A DNA stretch of 64,000 nt from Mesonia sp. K7 (GTDB lineage: Bacteria > Bacteroidota > Bacteroidia > Flavobacteriales > Flavobacteriaceae). The notes beneath the pieces are model-generated. The model worked only from the letters and a program-made list of their open reading frames with translations. It was not told the DNA's origin and ran no database searches. Made by a program: the position numbers and the translations under genes. Of this stretch, positions 28,610 through 37,058 are shown in pieces (the first letter of the stretch is position 1; each line of letters opens with the position of its first letter). Location of the stretch: positions 1 through 64,000 of the forward strand of contig NZ_QKQV01000011.1 of NCBI RefSeq assembly GCF_003233725.1, in the 5' to 3' direction.

Positions 28610-29280
28610 TGGGAAAATTATATGTGGTTCCTACGCCAATTGGCAATCTTGAAGATATGACTTTTCGCGCCATAAAAGTGTTGAAGGAAGTGGATTTTAT
28701 TTTAGCCGAAGACACGCGAACGAGCGGTAAACTGCTCAAACACTTTGAAATTGAGACATCAATGCACAGTCATCATATGCACAACGAACACAAAACAGTC
28801 GAAATGATTGTGAAGCGTTTGCAAAATGGCGAAAGTGCTGCTTTGATTTCCGATGCGGGAACACCAGCGATTTCAGATCCTGGGTTTTTGTTGACCAGAA
28901 ATTGTATCGAAAACCATATAGAAGTCGACTGTCTTCCTGGAGCCACAGCCTTTGTTCCTGCCTTGGTCAACAGTGGTTTACCTAACGATAAATTTGTATT
29001 TGAAGGTTTTTTACCTGTCAAAAAAGGCAGACAAACCCGCTTGAAAATTTTGGCAGAAGAAGCTAGAACCATGGTTTTTTACGAGTCACCACATAAAATT
29101 CTAAAAACATTAAAGGATTTTGGCGAATATTTTGGAAATGACAGAAAAGCCTCGGTAAGTCGTGAAATTAGTAAAATGCACGAAGAGACCATCCGCGGAA
29201 GCCTTGAAGAGGTAACCCACCATTTTGAAAAGACTCCCCCAAAAGGTGAAATAGTTGTGGTGGTTGAAGGAAAAAAATAA
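28609..29280 (+). CDS. rsmI: 16S rRNA 2'-O-ribose C1402 methyltransferase
   Basis: 223 residues from ATG 28609; a TTG one codon earlier is less likely. SAM-dependent methylation of C1402 in the ribosomal P site. Family motifs: VVPTPIGNLEDMT at 5-17, AEDTRTSGKLL (~35), SDAGTPAISDPG (~82) and GATAFVPALVNSGL (~110). Slightly short at the C-terminus compared with enterobacterial members, as common in Bacteroidota. Confidence 0.97.
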   Translation: MGKLYVVPTPIGNLEDMTFRAIKVLKEVDFILAEDTRTSGKLLKHFEIETSMHSHHMHNEHKTVEMIVKRLQNGESAALISDAGTPAISDPGFLLTRNCIENHIEVDCLPGATAFVPALVNSGLPNDKFVFEGFLPVKKGRQTRLKILAEEARTMVFYESPHKILKTLKDFGEYFGNDRKASVSREISKMHEETIRGSLEEVTHHFEKTPPKGEIVVVVEGKK

Positions 29281-29311
29281 GCGGTTTATTTTACCAGAAA
29301 CAAACCGCTTG
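29279..29311. terminator. Hairpin between convergent rsmI and ankyrin gene
   Basis: AAGCGGTTT/AAACCGCTT stem with a 12-15 base loop. T tracts are weak, so it may be a stabilising 3' hairpin for either transcript. Confidence 0.5.
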
Positions 29312-29331
29312 CCCTAAGAAGATTAAAAATT

Positions 29332-29730
29332 TTACTTTTTCTTGTGCTGTACAATAATTGCTAAAGCTTCTTTTGCATTAGAAAGTTCTGCAAACTTTTT
29401 TGCCGTAAATCTTTCTTTATCAGATTTAAGTGACAAATCTGCACCTTCTTTAATAAGTATTTCTAAAATTTCCGCTTTATTGTATCGAGCAGCATACATA
29501 GCAGGTGTTTTTCCCATCGATTTCTGATTTACATCTTCTCCAAGCTGTAACAATTGTTTTACCATTTCAACATCACCCTTGATCACGGCTTTACAAAAAG
29601 AACTCAAATCTACATTTTTAAGAATTAGATCCTCCGTTTTAGGGTTGTGGTCTTCTAAATTTTCATAATTGTTTGCGAATGTAAGTGTAGCAACGAATAC
29701 TAAACATACGGTTAAAATTGTTTTTTTCAT
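29332..29730 (-). CDS. Small exported ankyrin-repeat protein
   Basis: 132 residues. A clean signal peptide (MKKTILTVCLVFVATLTFA) targets the periplasm. Two ankyrin repeats follow: SFCKAVIKGDVEMVKQLLQLGEDVN (about 44-68) and KTPAMYAARYNKAEILEILIKEGADL (about 74-100), with a degenerate third. Ankyrin repeats bind proteins; partner unknown. Monocistronic. Confidence 0.85.
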   Translation of the reverse strand: MKKTILTVCLVFVATLTFANNYENLEDHNPKTEDLILKNVDLSSFCKAVIKGDVEMVKQLLQLGEDVNQKSMGKTPAMYAARYNKAEILEILIKEGADLSLKSDKERFTAKKFAELSNAKEALAIIVQHKKK

Positions 29731-29825
29731 GACGTTTTTTTTTGATTAATAAATTTGTAAGAGGTTTACTCTCATTATAATAGACTGCTCAAAAAAAAGT
29801 ATGTTACAAAAAAGTAATAAAAAAT

Positions 29826-29833
29826 TATCTTTG
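29826..29833 (+). promoter_or_regulatory. -7 box for recJ
   Basis: TATCTTTG matches TAnnTTTG; a TTA (one mismatch from TTG) lies 19 bases upstream at 29804. Start codon at 29845. Confidence 0.45.
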
Positions 29834-29844
29834 TAAGAAAACCT

Positions 29845-31536
29845 ATGCGTTGGAGCATCAAACCACAACCGGAAGAAAAACAAATCGAAGCTTTAGCAAA
29901 AGAACTAGGTGTTTCGTCAACGATTGCAAAGTTGTTGATACAACGTGACATCACAACCTATGAAGAAGCCAAAAACTTTTTCAGACCACAGATTACCGAT
30001 TTGCATAATCCCTTTTTGATGCGAGATATGCAATCTGCTGTCGATCGTATTTTGCAAGCCATCAAAAATGAAGAATACATTTTGGTCTATGGCGATTACG
30101 ATGTCGATGGCACCACAAGTGTCGCTTTGATGTATGCTTACCTGCTTACGATCACGCCAAATGTGACCACTTATATTCCTGATCGGTATGAAGAAGGTTA
30201 CGGTGTTTCTTATCAGGGAATTGATTATGCGCATGACAACAACATTAGTTTGGTTATAGCCCTTGATTGTGGGATTAAAGCCATTGATAAAGTAGCTTAC
30301 GCGAAAGAAAAAGGGATTGATTTTATTATATGTGATCACCATCGACCGGGAAAAGAAATTCCAGATGCGGTTGCGGTTTTAGACCCTAAACGGGAAGACT
30401 GTAAATATCCATACAAAGAATTATGTGGTTGTGGCGTCGGGTTTAAACTCATACAAGCCCTTCATCAGACCCAAGAAAAATCGATTACCGAATTATATCC
30501 TTATCTGGATTTGGTGGCTACAGCAATTGCGGCCGACATTGTTCCGATAACAGGTGAAAACAGAATTTTAGCTCATTATGGCTTAAAGATGATTAATGAA
30601 AAGCCACGAACAGGCTTGCAAGCTTTATTGGAAAATTTTAAACAAAAAGAATTTACGATTACCGATGTAGTTTTTAAAATCGCACCACGAATCAATGCCG
30701 CGGGAAGAATCAAACACGGTTTGCACGCCGTAGAATTATTGACCGAAACGAATCTTGAACAAGCAAAAATCTACGCTCAGGAGATAGAAACCTACAACCA
30801 AGACCGCAGAGATTTAGACGCCAATATCACGCAAGAAGCTTTGGTCCAGATTACAGAAAACAAAGAAGAAGAAAATTTTTCGACGGTGGTTTACCAAGAA
30901 AATTGGCATAAAGGTGTGATAGGTATTGTAGCTTCAAGGTTGATAGAGACCTATTACAAACCGACTTTGGTGTTTACCAAAAGTGGGGAGAAAATGGCGG
31001 CATCGGCAAGATCGGTCAAAGGTTTTGACGTTTATGAAGCTTTAGAAGCTTGTAGCGAATATATCGAGCAGTTTGGTGGACATAAATACGCTGCGGGTTT
31101 GACGATTTTAAGCGAAAACTATGTGCCTTTTCGGGAAAAGTTCGAAGAAGTGGTAAAAAACACTATTCTCGAACACCAAAAGATACCAGAGATCACCATT
31201 GATGCTGAGCTTGATTTTGATGAAATCACGCCTAAGTTTTACCGGATTTTAAAACAGTTTGCTCCTTTTGGACCGGGAAATATGCACCCCGTTTTTATGA
31301 CCGAAAATCTAAAAGACACAGGATTTGCCAGAAAAGTAGGTACGGAAGAAACTCACCTAAAATGCCAACTCCAACAAGAAAACAATCAAAACGTTTTTGA
31401 TGCCATTGGTTTTGGTTTGGGAGAAAAACTAAGCTTGATAGAAAATCAGCAAAAGTTTGCGATTGCTTATTCGTTAGACGAAAACGAATGGAACGGCAAT
31501 GTAAGTTTACAGTTAAGGTTAAGGGATATTCGATAA
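29845..31536 (+). CDS. recJ: Single-stranded-DNA-specific 5'-3' exonuclease RecJ
   Basis: 563 residues, normal for RecJ. DHH phosphoesterase motifs: VYGDYDVDGTTSV (~80), ALDCGIK (~138), ICDHHRPG (~160) and the DHHA1-like GGHKYAAG (~412), followed by the OB-fold (about 450-563). Degrades ssDNA during recombination and mismatch repair, with RecA, also in this window. Convergent with lpxH. Confidence 0.97.
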   Translation: MRWSIKPQPEEKQIEALAKELGVSSTIAKLLIQRDITTYEEAKNFFRPQITDLHNPFLMRDMQSAVDRILQAIKNEEYILVYGDYDVDGTTSVALMYAYLLTITPNVTTYIPDRYEEGYGVSYQGIDYAHDNNISLVIALDCGIKAIDKVAYAKEKGIDFIICDHHRPGKEIPDAVAVLDPKREDCKYPYKELCGCGVGFKLIQALHQTQEKSITELYPYLDLVATAIAADIVPITGENRILAHYGLKMINEKPRTGLQALLENFKQKEFTITDVVFKIAPRINAAGRIKHGLHAVELLTETNLEQAKIYAQEIETYNQDRRDLDANITQEALVQITENKEEENFSTVVYQENWHKGVIGIVASRLIETYYKPTLVFTKSGEKMAASARSVKGFDVYEALEACSEYIEQFGGHKYAAGLTILSENYVPFREKFEEVVKNTILEHQKIPEITIDAELDFDEITPKFYRILKQFAPFGPGNMHPVFMTENLKDTGFARKVGTEETHLKCQLQQENNQNVFDAIGFGLGEKLSLIENQQKFAIAYSLDENEWNGNVSLQLRLRDIR

Positions 31537-31556
31537 GAAAGATATTTCTTTTTTAT

Positions 31557-31625
31557 CGTCAACCTGAACTTGTTTCAGGTTCTCATTCTGATTATATGTG
31601 ATTCTGAAACAAGTTCAGAATGACG
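31557..31625. repeat. Inverted pair of CTGAAACAAGTTCAG-type repeats
   Basis: Left unit CGTCAACCTGAACTTGTTTCAG (two pieces: CGTCAACCTGAAC and TTGTTTCAG, 31557-31578) is inverted at 31604-31625. Each unit is itself an imperfect palindrome. It lies between convergent recJ and lpxH. A related unit is at 42873-42893. Confidence 0.65.
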
Positions 31626-31636
31626 TTTTTAATATT

Positions 31637-32395
31637 CTAAAACTCCTTCAACTCCAAGTTTTCTCCATCAAAAACCGCATAGGTATAGTAAGAAATCCAA
31701 TCACCCAGATTGATGTATTTAGCCTTGTTTTCGAGTTCGATTTCCAACGGTAAATGGCGGTGCCCAAAAATAAAGTAGTCGTAATGCTTTTCTGCCAATT
31801 TCCTTTTGGAATATTGTACCAACCATTCGTTTTCTTCGCCTAAAAACTTAGCATCGTCGTCGCCCGAAATGAGTTTATTTTTTACCGAAAGGTGTTTTGC
31901 CAAAGCCACACCTAAATCGGGATGCAACCAACGGAACAACCATTTGGAAAAAGGATTGGTAAATACTTTTTTCATGCGTTTGTAGCCTTTGTCGCCCGGG
32001 CCCAAACCATCACCGTGACCGATAAAAAACTGTTTTTTGGCTAATTGAAACACTTGTGGTTCGTGGTAAACCGTGATGTTAAGTTCTTCTTTAAAGTAGT
32101 CTTTCATCCATAAATCGTGGTTTCCTACAAAAAAGTAAATCGGGATTCCGCTGTCTGAAATTTCGGCAAGTTTACCTAAAGTTCGTACAAAACCCTTTGG
32201 TACCACGTGTTTGTATTCAAACCAAAAATCGAACAAATCACCCAACAGAAAAATAGCAGCGGCGTCTTTTTTGATTTCGTCTAACCATTGGATAAATTTT
32301 GTTTCCCGAGGGCGACTTTCTTCATAGGTTGGAGCACCCAAATGATTGTCGCTTGAGAAGTATATTTTTTTTCCTTCGGGAATGTTGATGTGCAT
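31637..32395 (-). CDS. lpxH: UDP-2,3-diacylglucosamine diphosphatase
   Basis: 252 residues from ATG 32395 (MHINIPEGKKIYF). The frame is open upstream to 32548, but that part consists of intergenic repeat units. Calcineurin-like phosphoesterase motifs: SSDNHLG (~15), LGDLFDFWFE (~53), GNHDLW (~90), IGHGDG (~127) and FGHRHLP (~210). Cleaves UDP-diacylglucosamine to lipid X in lipid A synthesis. Peripheral inner-membrane enzyme. Confidence 0.92.
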   Translation of the reverse strand: MHINIPEGKKIYFSSDNHLGAPTYEESRPRETKFIQWLDEIKKDAAAIFLLGDLFDFWFEYKHVVPKGFVRTLGKLAEISDSGIPIYFFVGNHDLWMKDYFKEELNITVYHEPQVFQLAKKQFFIGHGDGLGPGDKGYKRMKKVFTNPFSKWLFRWLHPDLGVALAKHLSVKNKLISGDDDAKFLGEENEWLVQYSKRKLAEKHYDYFIFGHRHLPLEIELENKAKYINLGDWISYYTYAVFDGENLELKEF

Positions 32396-32448
32396 TTTTA
32401 AGATTTCTATTCTAAAACCAAAGATAGTAAAGTTATGTTTCAAAATCT

Positions 32449-32490
32449 GTCTATTCGAGTGTTCTGATTTATCAGAATGTATCGAGCATA
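32449..32490 (+). repeat. Flanked-palindrome repeat, copy 2
   Basis: Arms TGTCTATTCGAGTG and TGTATCGAG around inner palindrome TTCTGAT/ATCAGAA. Directly followed by copy 3 in reverse orientation. Confidence 0.65.
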
Positions 32491-32509
32491 AGATTTTGAG
32501 TAACAAAAT

Positions 32510-32555
32510 CAGTTCTCGATACAATTTCGCTAAAGCGAAATCACTCAAACTGACA
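32510..32555 (-). repeat. Flanked-palindrome repeat, copy 3
   Basis: Read on the minus strand: TGTCAGTTTGAGTGA, inner palindrome TTTCGCTTTAGCGAAA, then TTGTATCGAGAACTGA. The arms match copies 1 and 2, while the core differs in every copy but remains palindromic. Confidence 0.7.
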
Positions 32556-32563
32556 GGTAAGTT

Positions 32564-33016
32564 TTAAAGATTATCGGTTGCAAACCATTGGGCGTAACTG
32601 GTTTCGGTCTCTTGTAGCTTTAAACTGTGCAACTGAATATTTTCGGGCAAACGTGCCTTAATTTTATGGGCAAAATCGATAATCATCATTTCGCTGGTCG
32701 GTTGGTAATCTACCAAAATAATGTTGTGGTCACGTTTTTGCAATTCGTGAGCCAACTCCAAATGTGGTGTGTTTTTATTGAGCACGGTTGCGTGATCAAA
32801 CCTATCGACAATCTCTTCCTTTACAATTTTCTTTAAGTCAGAAAAATCGATTACCATCCCGTATTTTACATTTTTTTGGTCTTCGATGGGTTGGCCAATA
32901 ACCGTTACATCCAATTTATAACTATGACCATGCACATTTTTACACTTCCCGTCGTAACCGTAGAGCGCGTGACCCGTTTCAAAATTAAACTGTTTGGTAA
33001 TTCTAATCGTGGCCAT
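32564..33016 (-). CDS. queD: 6-carboxytetrahydropterin synthase (QueD/PTPS family)
   Basis: 150 residues. Zinc histidines in FNFETGHALYG (~15) and NVHGHSYKL (~28-32), with the active-site Cys in DGKCKNVHGH (~25). Converts dihydroneopterin triphosphate to carboxytetrahydropterin for queuosine, or to pyruvoyl-tetrahydropterin. No other queuosine gene is in view. Its ATG overlaps the stop of a 32-codon gene upstream (TAATG). Confidence 0.92.
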   Translation of the reverse strand: MATIRITKQFNFETGHALYGYDGKCKNVHGHSYKLDVTVIGQPIEDQKNVKYGMVIDFSDLKKIVKEEIVDRFDHATVLNKNTPHLELAHELQKRDHNIILVDYQPTSEMMIIDFAHKIKARLPENIQLHSLKLQETETSYAQWFATDNL

Positions 33017-33114
33017 TATTTTTTTAGTTTTTGATACAATACAACGACAACCAATACAATTCCGAGAATCATATAAAGTCCGTAGCCGCTAAGAAATTGT
33101 AAGAATTCTTCCAT
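33016..33114 (-). CDS. 32-residue single-pass membrane protein
   Basis: ATG 33114 to TAA 33016-33018: MEEFLQFLSGYGLYMILG, then a hydrophobic valine run and YQKLKK. One membrane helix (about 11-27) with a basic C-terminus. The stop overlaps the queD start (TAATG), a classic coupling arrangement, and the gene fills the otherwise empty leader. No family recognised. The coding look (one clean helix, charged ends) makes chance less likely but not excluded. Confidence 0.55.
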   Translation of the reverse strand: MEEFLQFLSGYGLYMILGIVLVVVVLYQKLKK

Positions 33115-33160
33115 TGATAATTATTTTAACAAAGGTAAGTTTTTTTATGGCTTAAAAAAT

Positions 33161-33179
33161 TCCGCTTTAAGCGAAATTA
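33161..33179. repeat. Short intergenic palindrome
   Basis: TTCCGCTTTAAGCGAAATT, same family as 12522-12541, in the intergenic space before the oxygenase gene. Confidence 0.6.
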
Positions 33180-33230
33180 AAATGAAAAGCATTGATATAA
33201 AAGTTATTTTTACTTCATTATCTTTAAAAT

Positions 33231-33872
33231 ATGGCAGAGCAAGAATTATTTGAGCAGTTACATTATCAGGAAAATGAACAGTTTGAAAACATTATCACCG
33301 ATATTGCCACCCAAGGCTACAGTATTGTTGATGATTTTTTTCTGGATATCGAGGTTAAAATAATGCGCGAATGTTTGTTGGAGAAATATGAAGAAGATCG
33401 GTTTAAAAAATCTGCAATAGGAAGCAGAACCAATGAAGTCGTTGCCAAAACCATTCGGGGTGATTTTATTTTGTGGATCAACGAAACGGAAGCCAATCTT
33501 GCCGAACAAACTTTTTTTAATAAAATCAATGCCTTGGTCGATTACCTGAACAAAACTTGTTTTATGGGAATTTTGCATAAAGAGTTCCATTATGCGGTTT
33601 ATCCAGAAGGCACGTTTTACAAACGTCACCTCGACACGTTCCAGAACGACAAGCGTAGAAAACTTTCTTTTGTCTGTTACCTCAACGACGAAAATTGGCT
33701 AAAAACCAACGGAGGCGAATTGGTTATTTATAAACCCGATGGTTCTGAAGAAGTGATTTACCCGATGCCTAAAAGAGTCGTGATTTTTGAAAGTCAGGTT
33801 TTAGAACACGAAGTAAAAGAAGTAACAAACGACCAACGTTTGAGCATTACCGGTTGGTTGAAGACTCGTTAG
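33231..33872 (+). CDS. 2-oxoglutarate/Fe(II)-dependent oxygenase, prolyl hydroxylase-like
   Basis: 213 residues. Cupin-type Fe(II) site: His and Asp in FYKRHLDTF (~128-130), second His in VLEHEVKEV (~190), and the 2OG-binding Arg in QRLSITGWLKTR (~205). The P4Hc/EGL-9-like fold and GGELVIYKPDG strand fit the SM-20 group, which hydroxylates proline or other residues in proteins. Substrate unknown; ribosomal or translation-factor targets are known for relatives. Its end overlaps the convergent small gene. Confidence 0.85.
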   Translation: MAEQELFEQLHYQENEQFENIITDIATQGYSIVDDFFLDIEVKIMRECLLEKYEEDRFKKSAIGSRTNEVVAKTIRGDFILWINETEANLAEQTFFNKINALVDYLNKTCFMGILHKEFHYAVYPEGTFYKRHLDTFQNDKRRKLSFVCYLNDENWLKTNGGELVIYKPDGSEEVIYPMPKRVVIFESQVLEHEVKEVTNDQRLSITGWLKTR

Positions 33873-34065
33873 CATTCTGTTCGTCAATTCTCTTTTGGCG
33901 TTCCTGTTTTTTGTATTTTGAATACATCAAGACAATGGCACCAATCAAAATTACTGCGGTGACATAAAACCAATTGGTCATCAGAAATTCACCCAAGGTA
34001 TACCAGCCAAACTGTTGTTCTGTTCCTGTTTCTTCTGGATTTGGGATGTGGGTTTGTAACAACAT
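33847..34065 (-). CDS. Small single-pass membrane protein
   Basis: 72 residues. Soluble N-terminus, one membrane helix (about 31-49, FYVTAVILIGAIVLMY), and a basic tail (KYKKQERQKRIDEQN). The 3' end overlaps the oxygenase gene by 26 bases tail to tail. The strong helix followed by positive charges supports a real gene. No family recognised. Confidence 0.6.
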   Translation of the reverse strand: MLLQTHIPNPEETGTEQQFGWYTLGEFLMTNWFYVTAVILIGAIVLMYSKYKKQERQKRIDEQNANESSTNR

Positions 34066-34161
34066 AAGTTTTAGGTTTTTATAAAACTAACAAATTTTAG
34101 GAAGAAAAGAGAGTATTTTAGCAAGTGTTTAACCTATTTTCAAACTATTATTGTTTTTTAT

Positions 34162-34181
34162 AATTTCACTTAAAGTGGAAT
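34162..34181. repeat. Short intergenic palindrome, A-T pair variant
   Basis: AATTTCACTTAAAGTGGAAT. Compared with the CGCTT/AAGCG copies, both bases of one pair are changed (CACTT/AAGTG), so the palindrome is preserved. Confidence 0.6.
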
Positions 34182-34216
34182 AATAATTGACGTTGAAAAA
34201 CCAAATAAATGATTTT

Positions 34217-34759
34217 ATGACCAAATATGCATACTTATTTTTTGTCTTCTTGTTGGTTAGTTGTATTCCGCTAAAAAAAACTCCGAAAATAGAAAATTAC
34301 GAAATTATCAAAGCCAAGAAGTTTAAAAAAGGCTTACCTATTTTTAACGGATTTGTATTTGAAGACCCCAAAGATGCGAATGAGTTTTATAATTATGTCA
34401 ATACCAAATACGATTTAGGTCACGATGAGGTAGAAACCAATGTTCCAGTGATTATTGAAGGTAAAAAATACTATCTTTCTTTTTATGAAACCGACCAATT
34501 AACCAAAAAGCTAAATCTAATTCCTATTTTAATAGATACCGCAACGCACAATAGTGAGGTTGATACCGATTTGAGCAGGTTTTACAGCTCTCGTGAAGGC
34601 ACTTGGTATATCCTATTGATGGTAAGTGATGATAATATGCAAGATTGTTTGTCTGCCGATTATGAAAATCAAGAACGTGTGATCGAATATTTAGAGAAGA
34701 TGAAGAATGAATATTTAACGACTCAAAATTACATGGAGGCTTATTTTAGAAGAAAATAA
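34217..34759 (+). CDS. Hypothetical lipoprotein
   Basis: 180 residues from ATG 34217 (MTKYAYLFFVFLLVSC); a TTG 30 bases earlier would bury the signal. The lipobox is LLVSC, so the protein is probably a lipoprotein facing the periplasm or surface. The mature part is mixed alpha/beta with KKYYLSFYETD and GTWYILLMVSDDNMQDC. No family recognised. Convergent with the MATE gene, 2 bases apart. Confidence 0.75.
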   Translation: MTKYAYLFFVFLLVSCIPLKKTPKIENYEIIKAKKFKKGLPIFNGFVFEDPKDANEFYNYVNTKYDLGHDEVETNVPVIIEGKKYYLSFYETDQLTKKLNLIPILIDTATHNSEVDTDLSRFYSSREGTWYILLMVSDDNMQDCLSADYENQERVIEYLEKMKNEYLTTQNYMEAYFRRK

Positions 34760-34761
34760 GT

Positions 34762-36090
34762 TTATTTATTCAAATATTTCCGCCGGAATTTAATCACTAA
34801 CGCCAAGCTCCTTATCAACATCCAAACGGTAAAGGCAATCCAAATAGCATGCAGTTGTAACCCTAATTTATCAAACAGTAAAAGCGTAGGCCAAAACCCC
34901 AAAAACGTAGCAACCATCAATACATTTCGTAAATATTTGGCTTCGCCTAAACCTTTAAAAATTCCATCAAACATAAAAGCAATGGCGTTGATGGGTTGCA
35001 TCAGCAAAACTATCCAGAACACTGAAGAAAAAACAGCGAGCACTTGAGTTTCTTTGTTGAAAATCAACCCTATTTGCTCGTAAAAGGTAAAACAAATCGC
35101 CATCAAAATAAAAGCAATGATGATCGCATATTTCGAAATGTCTTTACTCAATAACCACAATTTTTGATAGGCTTTTTGTCCGAGCAACTTTCCGCTGATC
35201 GCGTTTCCAGCATTGGCATAACCATCAATAAAGAAAGAAAAAAACAACCAAATATTCATCAGAATACTTTGTGCGGCGATATAGTTTTTACCATAATCGG
35301 TGGCGTAAGCATTCGCCAAATATATGGCAAAATTGAGTGCTGCTGTGCGTAAGAAAAAATTGGCGGCCATCAACAACATCGGCTTTAGCTTTGGATTGAT
35401 TTTCTTACGGATTTTAAACCCGAAAGGTGTCCGTTTGATGTAAAAATAAGTGGCGATGCTTAACATGACCAACTGTGCCATCACACTCGCAATCGCAGCT
35501 CCTTTTAAATGTAGCGGTTCGATAAAGCCTTCGATTCCGTAAACCAAAGCAAAATCTAAAACCACGTTTACCACGGCACCAATCAAACTGCATTGCATGG
35601 CCCAAAGCGTATTTTGCAAACCTCTAAAAACACCAAACATCGAGAAGGTAAGCAAGGTAAAAGGTAAACCCATAGCCCTTATAAAATAATAATCTTTGGT
35701 ATAGGTAAGAATCAATCCGTTGGCATTGTAAGCTGTGAAAATGGCTTGCGCGAAAAAAGTAGTAATTCCAAAAATGAGTAAGCTCAACAAAAGGTTAAAC
35801 GCAAAAGCTTGAGGAATTAAAGTTTTAACGGCGTGAATTCTGTTGGCTCCCAAATGCTGGGAAACCATCGAAGAAATGGCCGTTTTGGTTTGTGCTAAAA
35901 TCCAGATAAGTGCCGAAAGAAAAGAACCTGCAATTCCTGCGGCTGCAAGCGCTTCTACAGGATTTTCGGTCACATTTCCGATAATAGCTATATCGGTAAG
36001 AGAAATCAAAGGTTCGGCAATTCCTGCAATGATCGCCGGAATAGCGAGTTGATTGATTTCTTTAAACGATACTTTTGGAATGACTGCCAA
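34762..36090 (-). CDS. MATE family efflux transporter (DinF-like)
   Basis: 442 residues with 12 membrane helices in two similar halves, as in the DinF branch of the MATE family. N-terminal FKEINQLAIPAIIAGIAEPLISLTDIAIIG is typical. Na+- or H+-driven export of organic cations or metabolites. It lies 47 bases after an M14/AstE-like gene in the same direction, so it may export a product of that cluster; this is inference, as MATE genes are often placed independently. Confidence 0.93.
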   Translation of the reverse strand: MAVIPKVSFKEINQLAIPAIIAGIAEPLISLTDIAIIGNVTENPVEALAAAGIAGSFLSALIWILAQTKTAISSMVSQHLGANRIHAVKTLIPQAFAFNLLLSLLIFGITTFFAQAIFTAYNANGLILTYTKDYYFIRAMGLPFTLLTFSMFGVFRGLQNTLWAMQCSLIGAVVNVVLDFALVYGIEGFIEPLHLKGAAIASVMAQLVMLSIATYFYIKRTPFGFKIRKKINPKLKPMLLMAANFFLRTAALNFAIYLANAYATDYGKNYIAAQSILMNIWLFFSFFIDGYANAGNAISGKLLGQKAYQKLWLLSKDISKYAIIIAFILMAICFTFYEQIGLIFNKETQVLAVFSSVFWIVLLMQPINAIAFMFDGIFKGLGEAKYLRNVLMVATFLGFWPTLLLFDKLGLQLHAIWIAFTVWMLIRSLALVIKFRRKYLNK

Positions 36091-36137
36091 GAGCTAAAAC
36101 TTTTAAACCACAAATTTCGGAAACCAAAAGCAAATAG

Positions 36138-37046
36138 CTAATATTTAACTTCTTTTATCACAAAAAAACCGTCGTTGCCTTGTGCTTGGTATAAAGGCAT
36201 AAAAATTCGGGCGTTCCATCGGCTCCGAACTTCTTCACCGTTCTGCATAGCGAGTAGTTCTCCTTTTTTTATTTCCTGAAAGTTCTGAAAGCCGGGTTGC
36301 ATTTTAAAAGCATCATTGTTTGTTAAACCATGTCGGTATTCGATTTCGAATGTTTTTTGTTCTGGGGCATTTTTTTCAGCGAAAGCTTCTACGCAATCAG
36401 GAAAAGTTTCTATGGTGTGCAGGTCAAGGCCACAAACTTTGTGAAGGGCAAGCCAGATCATACCCTCGTGGTTTTGCGCGGAAGCTTTACTGGTGTGTTG
36501 ACCCGCTTCGAAAACAAACCCGGTCATTCCTGTTCGGCTTAGGTAATGATCGATATCCCCAGTAATAATATCACTAAAACCCTTGACAATATAAGTGGGA
36601 AACTGGTGTGCAAAATCGTTGTTGTCGTTTACATCCTGCACCGACATATATGGCAAACTATCTGAAGAAGTGGTATGGCAATCGATAAAATACCGTTTTT
36701 TGAAACCTTGTTTGTTATATTTTTCCAACACCTCGATGATTTCATACATTTCTTGTTCTTCGTGGCTTTCTATATTTGCTTTTTCCAGGTTTTCTTCTGT
36801 CCAAGTGCGGTTGAGGTCTTCATCGATATAACGTTGGTTTCTATGCAAGGCTTCCTTATTTCCTGCCACGCCTAAAATAGTTCCTTTTATAGCGGGCTTT
36901 GTTTTATGTAGTTGCTTAAAGACCTCTTGCAAAGCGAGAACTCCACTGGGTTCGTTGCCGTGGATTCCCGCCGTTACAAAAAGCATAGGGCCTTTTTCTC
37001 CTGTACTATATTCCCCTATAATTCTTGAAATTTTCTCTTGCATCAT
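36138..37046 (-). CDS. Succinylglutamate desuccinylase/aspartoacylase-like M14 hydrolase
   Basis: 302 residues. Zinc motif TAGIHGNEPSG (~26-36), Arg/Asn pair in DLNRTW (~77), zinc His in YFIDCHTTSS (~120), and the catalytic Glu candidate in FVFEAGQHTSK (~175). This layout is the AstE/aspartoacylase branch of M14, which removes acyl or amino-acid groups from small molecules. 12 bases downstream of the ATP-grasp gene. Probable third step of an uncharacterised pathway with DUF1704 and ATP-grasp proteins. Confidence 0.88.
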   Translation of the reverse strand: MMQEKISRIIGEYSTGEKGPMLFVTAGIHGNEPSGVLALQEVFKQLHKTKPAIKGTILGVAGNKEALHRNQRYIDEDLNRTWTEENLEKANIESHEEQEMYEIIEVLEKYNKQGFKKRYFIDCHTTSSDSLPYMSVQDVNDNNDFAHQFPTYIVKGFSDIITGDIDHYLSRTGMTGFVFEAGQHTSKASAQNHEGMIWLALHKVCGLDLHTIETFPDCVEAFAEKNAPEQKTFEIEYRHGLTNNDAFKMQPGFQNFQEIKKGELLAMQNGEEVRSRWNARIFMPLYQAQGNDGFFVIKEVKY

Positions 37047-37058
37047 ATTTTTATGGGT

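Noticed and set aside
32396-32548. 51-codon extension of lpxH
   Set aside because: It is made of the intergenic repeat units and does not resemble LpxH.
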